Positions 1 through 6,679 of a stretch of 11,642 nucleotides of DNA are shown here, one piece after another (within the stretch, counting starts at the first letter, position 1; each line of letters opens with the position of its first letter). The DNA lies in NCBI GenBank assembly GCA_023437485.1, contig JAEZGB010000105.1, forward strand, positions 1 to 11,642. The letters run 5' to 3'. The notes below the pieces were generated by a model that was not told the origin of the DNA, did no database searches, and saw only the letters and a list, made by a program, of their open reading frames with translations. This DNA is from Bacteroidota bacterium. Its GTDB lineage: Bacteria > Bacteroidota > Bacteroidia > Flavobacteriales > Flavobacteriaceae. The translations under genes and the position numbers were made by a program.

Positions 1-1
1 A

Positions 2-1063
2 TATGTGAAGGGCAGGGGCGCGCAGATTAATTTGGCCAACCGGTTCTTTTCTCAAAGTGCTGAGTGGGCCGACGATTTTTTGAACTATTGCCAGGCCGAG
101 GGCGATCAGGCCGAAAGCAACCGGACACAATTTTTGGAGGTATTTCCAAAGTCGATTATCAACAAGGTGGAGAGCCCGGACCTTAAATTGGAGTATTCTA
201 TGAACCCCTATCAGGGGTGTGAACACGGCTGCGTATACTGCTTTGCCCGAAATTCGCACGAATATTGGGGGTATAGCGCCGGCCTTGATTTTGAGCGCAA
301 GATCATGGTCAAGAAAAACGCGCCGCAGCTTCTGGAACAAAAGATCCTGGGCAAAAACTGGGAAGCCGCCCAAATTGTAATGAGCGGCAACACCGATTGT
401 TATCAACCCGCCGAACGGCAGTTTGGGATAACCCGGGAATGTTTGAAGGTTTTTCTAAAGTACCGGCACCCGGTTTCCATCATCACCAAAAACGCGCTGA
501 TCCTTCGCGATATTGACATCATTTCAGAACTTGCAAAGGATGATCTGGTGGCGGTGAGCGTTTCGGTCACCTCGCTTGAGGAGCGCACCCGGATGTTGCT
601 TGAGCCCCGTACGGCGACCATTGCCAAAAGGTACGATACAATTCAAAAGCTGTCGGCCGCAGGCGTGCCGGTTAATGTGATGCTCGCGCCCATTATTCCG
701 GGGATCAACAGCCATGAAGTGTTGCCAATGGCCAAAGCCGCCGCCGATGCCGGGGCGCGTTCAATATCGCATACCGTGGTGCGGCTCAACGGTGCCATCG
801 GCGAGATATTTTCAGACTGGATACGCAAGGCAATGCCTGACCGGGCCGAAAAAGTGTTGAGCCAGATAAAAGCGTGCCATGGCGGAAACCTTAACGACAG
901 CCGTTTTGGTGAGCGGATGCGCGGCGATGGCGAGTTTGCGCAGATGATCGAAAACCAGATTTCACTGGCGCGACGCAAGTTCTTTGCAGGTCGCGAAATG
1001 CCGCCGTTGAACCGCTCCTTGTTTGCGCAATATAAGAGCGGGCAGTTCAACCTTTTCGAATAG
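2..1063 (+). CDS. PA0069 family radical SAM protein (SplB/COG1533-like), 5' end cut by the window
   Basis: The protein is a radical SAM enzyme related to spore photoproduct lyase; its substrate is not known to me. Counting from the GTG at 5, the 4Fe-4S cluster motif is GCEHGCVYC, with Cys72, Cys76 and Cys79 in CX3CX2C spacing. It is followed by SGNTDCYQPAER (127-138), which matches the TD-YQP-E signature of the SplB-like group, and APIIPGIN (228-235) late in the barrel. The reading frame is open to the window edge. The family usually begins a few residues before the conserved KGRGAQIN, so the GTG is probably an internal valine and the true start lies upstream. The C-terminus ends in QFNLFE, resembling a sliding-clamp-binding motif. 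The next gene starts 121 bases on behind its own promoter, so this is probably a separate transcript. Family assignment is firm; a role in nucleic acid repair is only inferred from relatives. Confidence 0.9.
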   Translation, partial: YVKGRGAQINLANRFFSQSAEWADDFLNYCQAEGDQAESNRTQFLEVFPKSIINKVESPDLKLEYSMNPYQGCEHGCVYCFARNSHEYWGYSAGLDFERKIMVKKNAPQLLEQKILGKNWEAAQIVMSGNTDCYQPAERQFGITRECLKVFLKYRHPVSIITKNALILRDIDIISELAKDDLVAVSVSVTSLEERTRMLLEPRTATIAKRYDTIQKLSAAGVPVNVMLAPIIPGINSHEVLPMAKAAADAGARSISHTVVRLNGAIGEIFSDWIRKAMPDRAEKVLSQIKACHGGNLNDSRFGERMRGDGEFAQMIENQISLARRKFFAGREMPPLNRSLFAQYKSGQFNLFE

Positions 1064-1129
1064 CGTAACATAGGCCGTCAATAGTGCACTAATGCGGGAT
1101 AAACCAAAAACTATTTTGCGGTGAAAAGG

Positions 1130-1159
1130 TTTGTGTTTGCATTTTTTTCACTAAAATTG
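1130..1159 (+). promoter_or_regulatory. Candidate Bacteroidetes-type promoter for the peptidase-transporter operon
   Basis: TTTG at 1130-1133 and TAAAATTG at 1152-1159 are separated by 18 bases. The known Flavobacterium consensus is TTG near -33 and TAnnTTTG near -7, with a spacer of roughly 17-23, so the -7 box matches at 7 of 8 positions. Transcription would start near 1165, leaving a leader of about 20 bases before the ATG at 1185, with no Shine-Dalgarno sequence. AT-rich sequence makes chance matches easy, so this is a candidate only. The rest of 1064-1184 holds no convincing terminator for the upstream gene. Confidence 0.45.
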
Positions 1160-1184
1160 ACAGTTTTTATATCCCAAACTAAAA

Positions 1185-3353
1185 ATGGTAAAGACAAAGA
1201 TGGCAGCCCTGCTGCTTATGCTGGCCTGTTTCACGATCTCGGCACAGCAAAAAATTACCGTCGATGAGATTTTCACCGGCGCTTTCCGCACCAAGGGAAT
1301 GGACGAGCTCCACTCCATGAAAAACACCAATCAGTACACCGTCCTGAATTTTGACCGTGCCGCGCGCACATCGTCAATTGACCTGTATGATTTCGCGACA
1401 TTGCAAAAGGTTTCCACCTTGGTTTCGACCAAAGACCACCCGGCGCTTGAATCCATCCAGAGCTATGCATTTAGCAAGGACGAGAAAAAGATACTGATCG
1501 CCAATAACACCAAACCTATTTACAGGCATTCAAATACCGCCGATTACTTTCTGTATGACATGGCGGCCAAAACTGTTGATAAGATACTCGAACAGGTTCA
1601 GGAACCGCTTTTTTCACCTGACGGAACCCGCATCGCTTATGTGAAGGACAACAACCTTTTTGTGTATGACATCGCCACGAAAACCTCGGTTCAGGTTACC
1701 GCCGATGGCAAAAAGAACGCCGTTATCAACGGTATTGCCGACTGGGTCTATGAAGAGGAATTTTCCTTTGTGCGAGCCTTTGACTGGAGCGCTGATTCGC
1801 GTAACATCGCCTTTATCCGTTTTGACGAAACCGATGTTCCCGAATTTTCGATGAGCATTTTCCGGAAAGACCTTTATCCCACCATTGAGACGTTTAAATA
1901 TCCAAAGGCAGGCGAAAAAAACGCCGATGTTTCGCTGCATCTGTTTAATGTGTCCTCAGGCAATAAAACACGGATTGACCTTTCCCAATACACTGATTTT
2001 TACATCCCGCGGATTAAATGGACCCGGGACGGAAACATCCTGAGCGCCCAAATCCTGAACCGCCACCAAAACAACCTGGATTTGTTGTTTATTGACGCCG
2101 CCACAGGAAAAACCCGGACAGTGCACAATGAAAAGGACAAAGCGTATGTCGATATTACAGATGACCTGACTTTTTTGCCTGACAACAGTTTTATCTGGAC
2201 CAGCGAGCGCGATGGTTATAACCACATTTATCACTATTCCAAAGACGGTAAACTCAAAAACCAGGTCACCAGGGGCAACTGGGACGTCACTTCCTATTAT
2301 GGCTTTGACGAAAAGTCCCGCACCGTATTTTATCAGTCGGTTGAGGGTGGTTCCATAAACAGGGATGTTTACGCCATCGGGATTGACGGCCGCAACAAGC
2401 GGAAGCTTTCAACCCAAACGGGAACCAACCGCGCCACGTTTAGCCCGAATTATCAGTACTTTATCAACTCGCATTCAAGCGCGACCCAGCCGCCGTCGTT
2501 TAATTTGCACGAGGCCAGGACGGGCAAACTCGTAAAGCCCATTGTCGATAACAAAGAGCTGTTGGACAAGCTAAAGGCCTACCAATTGCCAACCAAGGAA
2601 TTCACGACGATAAAGACTGAAAAAGGCCACGAACTAAACGCGTGGATTATCAAGCCAAAGGACTTTGACCCGGCAAAAAAATATCCGGTATTCATGTACC
2701 AGTATTCCGGCCCCGGATCGCAGCAGGTTGACAACGCCTGGAATTCGGCTGATGATTACTGGTTCATGATGCTTTCCCAGCAAGGCTACATTGTGGCTTG
2801 CGTTGATGGGCGCGGGACCGGTTTCAAGGGTTCCGAATTCAAGAAAGTTACCCAGGGCCAACTGGGCCGGTACGAGGTCGAAGATCAGATCGATGCCGCC
2901 CGCGTGATTGGCAACTATCCGTATGTAGATAAGTCCCGAATTGGGATTTTTGGCTGGAGTTATGGCGGTTTCATGTCGGCAAACGCCCTTTTGAAAGGCA
3001 ATGATGTGTTTAAGATGGCCATCGCGGTGGCGCCGGTGACCAACTGGAGGTTCTATGATTCGATCTATACCGAAAGGTTTATGGGATTGCCCCAGGACAA
3101 TGCTTCAGGTTACGATGACAATTCGCCCATTAACCACGTTGACAAACTCAAAGGCGCGTTCCTGCTGGTGCACGGATCGGCCGATGACAACGTCCATGTT
3201 CAAAACTCCATGCAGATGATTGAGGCGTTGGTCCAGGCCAACAAAGACTTTGATTCAGAAATCTACCCGGACAAGAACCACGGAATTTACGGCGGCAAGA
3301 CCCGAATCCAGCTGTACAACAAAATGACCAACTTCATTAAAAAGAACCTCTAA
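1185..3353 (+). CDS. Secreted dipeptidyl peptidase IV (S9B serine peptidase)
   Basis: This enzyme should remove N-terminal dipeptides, preferably X-Pro or X-Ala, from peptides in the periplasm or outside the cell. At 722 aa it has the usual length. A signal peptide covers about residues 1-20 (basic start, LLLML core, ISA-Q cleavage region). The beta-propeller domain follows, with DWVYEEEF at 186-193; Glu191 and Glu192 correspond to the glutamate pair that binds the substrate amino terminus in DPP IV. The alpha/beta-hydrolase domain (from about 480) has YSGPGSQ with oxyanion Tyr507, GWSYGG with nucleophile Ser592, HGSADDNV with Asp667, and KNHGIYGG with His699, so the catalytic triad is complete. 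It is the first gene of a four-gene operon, ending 9 bases before a POT transporter, which fits release of dipeptides for import. The start at 1185 gives the best signal peptide. S9B membership is strong; exact specificity is inferred from the motifs. Confidence 0.95.
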   Translation: MVKTKMAALLLMLACFTISAQQKITVDEIFTGAFRTKGMDELHSMKNTNQYTVLNFDRAARTSSIDLYDFATLQKVSTLVSTKDHPALESIQSYAFSKDEKKILIANNTKPIYRHSNTADYFLYDMAAKTVDKILEQVQEPLFSPDGTRIAYVKDNNLFVYDIATKTSVQVTADGKKNAVINGIADWVYEEEFSFVRAFDWSADSRNIAFIRFDETDVPEFSMSIFRKDLYPTIETFKYPKAGEKNADVSLHLFNVSSGNKTRIDLSQYTDFYIPRIKWTRDGNILSAQILNRHQNNLDLLFIDAATGKTRTVHNEKDKAYVDITDDLTFLPDNSFIWTSERDGYNHIYHYSKDGKLKNQVTRGNWDVTSYYGFDEKSRTVFYQSVEGGSINRDVYAIGIDGRNKRKLSTQTGTNRATFSPNYQYFINSHSSATQPPSFNLHEARTGKLVKPIVDNKELLDKLKAYQLPTKEFTTIKTEKGHELNAWIIKPKDFDPAKKYPVFMYQYSGPGSQQVDNAWNSADDYWFMMLSQQGYIVACVDGRGTGFKGSEFKKVTQGQLGRYEVEDQIDAARVIGNYPYVDKSRIGIFGWSYGGFMSANALLKGNDVFKMAIAVAPVTNWRFYDSIYTERFMGLPQDNASGYDDNSPINHVDKLKGAFLLVHGSADDNVHVQNSMQMIEALVQANKDFDSEIYPDKNHGIYGGKTRIQLYNKMTNFIKKNL

Positions 3354-3362
3354 CCGACTTAT

Positions 3363-4865
3363 ATGACAACGACCGGCCCTACACTTGAAGAGATCCATAA
3401 TTTTGAAGGGAAGTACCCAAAACAGCTTTGGTATTTGTTTTTGGTGGAAATGTGGGAGCGCTTTTGTTTTTACGGAATGCGCGGCGTACTTACCATTTTT
3501 ATGGCCGACCAGGTCTTGGGCCTCGCGCTCTCGGACAAAGATGCCAACCTTAAATACGGTGCCATCCAGGCTTTTGTTTACGCGTTCACTTTTATTGGAG
3601 GTATTTTCGCCGACAAGATCCTTGGCTTTAAAAAGTCGCTTGTATTTGGCGGACTGGTCATGATCCTGGGCAATCTTCTTATCGCGTTTTCGCCTCGTGA
3701 AATGTTCTTTTTGGGAATCACGCTTTCAATTATTGGAACCGGGTTTTTCAAGCCCAATATTTCGTCGATGGTAGGCGAACTTTATCGTGAAGGCGATCCC
3801 CGGCGCGACGCGGGATTCTCACTCTTCTATTCCGGGATCAACATCGGTGCCTTGCTTGGCGGTGCCATTTGCGTATATTTTGGGACCCATCCTGATTTTG
3901 GCTGGAGCTACTCGTTCCTGTCGGCCGCGGTGGTAATGGGCATCGGGCTTTTAACCTTTATGATTACCAAAAAATCGCTTGGCCCCATTGGCGAATCACC
4001 CATCCTGAACCTGCCCGCCCCCACCCGCAAAACACGCGAGATCATGGTGTACGTTGGCTCGCTGTTGAGTATTCCGCTCATTTTCCTGATGATCAAAAAC
4101 ACCGATTACACTGATTATTTCATGTATGCGATCGGGCCGTTGGCGGTGCTGTATTTCCTGTTTGAAACCTTTAAGGAGCAGAGTACCGTGGCGCGCAAAA
4201 AGCTGATCGCAGCCTTTATCTTCATTCTTTTCTCAATCATTTTCTGGGCATTCTTTGAACAAAGCGGTGGGTCACTTGCGCTTTTCGCCAAGAACAACGT
4301 GAGCAATAACCTGCTGTTTTTTGAGATCAATCCCAACATCGTCAACAACACTGCCAACTCGCTGTTCGTGATCATTTTTGCGCCTCTTATCGGATTGGTG
4401 TGGGTGGGAATGGCCAAGCGAAAAATCGAGCCCAATACCGTGATCAAGTTCGGAATCGGGTTCCTGTTCCTCGCGCTGGCATTTTACACCTTTTATTATA
4501 CAAGGTTCTTTGCCAATGTGGAGGGCATCACATCGCTGAACGTCTTTACCCTGGCATACCTGATCATTACTTTTGGTGAACTTTGCCTTTCGCCGATCGG
4601 GCTTTCGATTATGACCAAACTATCGCCCAAAAGACTATCGGGGATGATGATGGGAATGTGGTTCCTGGCCAGTGCCTACGGGCAGTACGTGGCCGGATTG
4701 CTGGGCGCGGGAATGTCGTCGCCTGATGAAAATGCTTCAACGCTCACCAAATTGCAGGGGTATACCGAAGGCTACTATCAATTGGCCATATACGCCTTTA
4801 TTGCGGGAGTTGCCCTGATTGCGCTTTCGCCAATTGTCAAGAGATTAATGCACAATGTCAAATAA
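3363..4865 (+). CDS. POT (PTR2) family peptide MFS transporter, canonical form
   Basis: This is an inner-membrane proton-coupled importer of di- and tripeptides. At 500 aa it has the compact bacterial layout: six TM helices, two linker helices (about 228-270), then six more. Functional residues are all present: E29-MW-E32-R33-F in TM1 (ExxERF motif), GGIFAD-LGFKK after TM2 (79-91), GTGFFKPNIS in TM4 with Lys130, FYSGINIG (155-162), FFEQ in TM7 with Glu299, Asn332 in TM8, and GELCLSP in TM10 with Glu406. In studied POTs the TM1 ExxER group and TM7 acid take part in proton coupling, Lys of TM4 pairs with Glu of TM10, and the TM8 Asn binds the peptide. The gap to the peptidase gene is 9 bases and to the next transporter 6, without a Shine-Dalgarno sequence, so one mRNA is likely. 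Its C-terminal SPIVKRLMHNVK closely resembles that of the next protein, supporting tandem duplication. Confidence 0.94.
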   Translation: MTTTGPTLEEIHNFEGKYPKQLWYLFLVEMWERFCFYGMRGVLTIFMADQVLGLALSDKDANLKYGAIQAFVYAFTFIGGIFADKILGFKKSLVFGGLVMILGNLLIAFSPREMFFLGITLSIIGTGFFKPNISSMVGELYREGDPRRDAGFSLFYSGINIGALLGGAICVYFGTHPDFGWSYSFLSAAVVMGIGLLTFMITKKSLGPIGESPILNLPAPTRKTREIMVYVGSLLSIPLIFLMIKNTDYTDYFMYAIGPLAVLYFLFETFKEQSTVARKKLIAAFIFILFSIIFWAFFEQSGGSLALFAKNNVSNNLLFFEINPNIVNNTANSLFVIIFAPLIGLVWVGMAKRKIEPNTVIKFGIGFLFLALAFYTFYYTRFFANVEGITSLNVFTLAYLIITFGELCLSPIGLSIMTKLSPKRLSGMMMGMWFLASAYGQYVAGLLGAGMSSPDENASTLTKLQGYTEGYYQLAIYAFIAGVALIALSPIVKRLMHNVK

Positions 4866-4871
4866 CTCAAA

Positions 4872-6677
4872 ATGAACCAAAATTCTACCGATCAATTCTT
4901 CAAAAGCACCGTTTTAGGCCATCCCTCGGGACTTTTCGTCTTGTTTTTTACCGAAATGTGGGAGCGTTTTTCCTTTTACGGAATGCGTGCGCTGCTAATC
5001 CTTTTTCTCACCGCGTCCCTCACTGACGGGGGTTGGGAATGGACACGCGAGAACGCCTCGGCTATTTTTGGGTCATATGTTGGATTGGTGTACCTGTCCA
5101 CCATGTTGGGCGGATATTTTGCCGATAAGATCATCGGGTTCCGATGGGCAGTGGTGGTTGGAGCCACACTTATGACGCTTGGACATGCTTCAATGGCCGT
5201 CGAGACCGAGTTTTCCATCTACCTGGGACTTATTTTACTTGTGTTCGGAAACGGATTTTTCAAGCCCAACATGACCTCGATCATTTCGGAGATGTACAAA
5301 GACCGCCCGGAAAAGAAGGATGGGGCTTATACGCTGTTTTACATGGGTGTAAACGCCGGAGCCTTTTTTGGAATCTTGCTATGCGGGTACCTGGGTGAAA
5401 AAGTGGGCTGGAGCTATGGCTTCGGGCTTGCCGGTATTTTCATGTTCTTCGGTACGCTGCAGTTCTGGCTTTCGCAGAACATCTTTGGCGACATTGGCCT
5501 GAAACCCAACAAGGAAAGCAAGGCGCGTACCGAGGCACTGGATACTGACAAACGCAATCCGTTTACAACCTGGCAATTGGTCGTGATTTTCCTTTCGGCT
5601 ACGCTGGGGCTTCTTTGGATCCTGAATGATCCGGCTTCAAAAATTTCAAATGGCGAGGTGAACATTTTCGGGTTCCTGGGCGAAAACGGAAACTCGATCG
5701 CGATCGTGACCGCGCTTGTGCTGTTCCTGATTCTTTTGATTTACCGGTTTACACAGTATTCGCAAATTACCCGCGAGAAACTCATCGCCGTGACCTTTTT
5801 TGCCTTTTTGACAATATTCTTTTGGGCGATATTTGAGCAATCGCCAAACAGCCTCACCATTTTCGCGAGCGATTACACCAACCGCGTGCTGGAAGGCAGT
5901 TGGAGCATCGTGTTTTTGGTAATCAATTCACTGATTACGATACTTCCGCTGATCATCATTACCTGGGTCCTGTTGCTTTTGTTTCGGCAAACATTTAAAG
6001 ATTACGCGGTGGCCAACATTATCCTGAGCCTGAGTTTCATCATCATCTGGACCATTGCCATTTGGATGCTGGTCAAGGATTATTACACCGCAGGCCTTCT
6101 GGAGCTTTCCGATTCAACGTTGCAGATGCTCAGGATTGACAAGGTGACGGTGCCGCTTACCGAAGTTCCCGCAACCTGGTTCTCAACACTCAACTCGCTG
6201 TTCATTATTTCACTCGCGCCGCTTTTCTCCAAGTGGTGGGAAAGTAAATACAACCCTTCGGCAAACGTCAAATACGGTTTGGGAATGTTCCTGCTTGCCC
6301 TTGGAATGGCGTGCGTTGCCTTTGGGGCGTCCGGAATTGAACCGGGTGCCAAAACCGCGTCAGTGAGCATGATCTGGCTCATCCTGGTGTATCTTTTCCA
6401 CACCATGGGAGAACTTTGCATCTCGCCGGTGGGGCTTTCCTATGTGAGCAAGCTGGTTCCCGCGCGCATGATCGCCTTCATGTTTGGCGTCTGGTACCTT
6501 GCCGTTGCCATCGGGATGAAGGGCGCCGGTATGTTTGGCGAAAACATCGACCGTATCGCCAACGAGCACGGGCTTAGTTACTTTTTCTGGATACTTGCCA
6601 TCGTATCCATCGTGGTCGCGTTGTTTGCCATCGTGATGAGCCCGGTAATCAAGAAATTAATGCACGGAGTCCGATAG
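4872..6677 (+). CDS. POT (PTR2) family peptide MFS transporter with extra membrane hairpin
   Basis: This is the second peptide transporter of the operon, 601 aa, about 100 longer than its upstream neighbour. Core motifs are intact: E28-MW-E31-R32-F-SFYG in TM1, GGYFAD-IIGFR (80-91), GNGFFKPNMT in TM4 with Lys131, FYMGVNAG (156-163), FFWAIFEQ in TM7 with Glu322, Asn441 in TM8 and GELCISP in TM10 with Glu514. Linker helices lie at about 232-250 and 274-292. The extra length lies between TM7 and TM8: two strongly hydrophobic stretches at about 344-371 and 379-401, then a polar segment (402-435), before the TM8 motif NSLFIISLAP. A pair of added helices keeps the orientation of the core unchanged. 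It follows the previous gene by 6 bases and precedes the next by 2, so co-translation is likely. All coupling residues are present, so it should be an active symporter; substrate preference cannot be read from the sequence. Confidence 0.93.
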   Translation: MNQNSTDQFFKSTVLGHPSGLFVLFFTEMWERFSFYGMRALLILFLTASLTDGGWEWTRENASAIFGSYVGLVYLSTMLGGYFADKIIGFRWAVVVGATLMTLGHASMAVETEFSIYLGLILLVFGNGFFKPNMTSIISEMYKDRPEKKDGAYTLFYMGVNAGAFFGILLCGYLGEKVGWSYGFGLAGIFMFFGTLQFWLSQNIFGDIGLKPNKESKARTEALDTDKRNPFTTWQLVVIFLSATLGLLWILNDPASKISNGEVNIFGFLGENGNSIAIVTALVLFLILLIYRFTQYSQITREKLIAVTFFAFLTIFFWAIFEQSPNSLTIFASDYTNRVLEGSWSIVFLVINSLITILPLIIITWVLLLLFRQTFKDYAVANIILSLSFIIIWTIAIWMLVKDYYTAGLLELSDSTLQMLRIDKVTVPLTEVPATWFSTLNSLFIISLAPLFSKWWESKYNPSANVKYGLGMFLLALGMACVAFGASGIEPGAKTASVSMIWLILVYLFHTMGELCISPVGLSYVSKLVPARMIAFMFGVWYLAVAIGMKGAGMFGENIDRIANEHGLSYFFWILAIVSIVVALFAIVMSPVIKKLMHGVR

Positions 6678-6679
6678 TT

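Noticed and set aside
643..1071. Long antisense open frame of 142 codons opposite the radical SAM gene, and similar ones opposite other genes.
   Set aside because: They lie opposite strongly supported genes, show no family motifs, and are expected by-products of codon bias on the coding strand.
1082..1091. Palindrome TAGTGCACTA between the radical SAM gene and the peptidase operon, considered as an operator.
   Set aside because: About eleven 10-base palindromes are expected by chance, and it lies about 40 bases upstream of the promoter candidate with no repeat or second site.
1227..1229. Cys15 in the peptidase signal peptide (MLAC), considered as a lipoprotein cleavage site.
   Set aside because: The residues before it (Met at -3, Leu at -2) do not fit a lipobox, and a standard signal peptidase I site (ISA-Q) follows.
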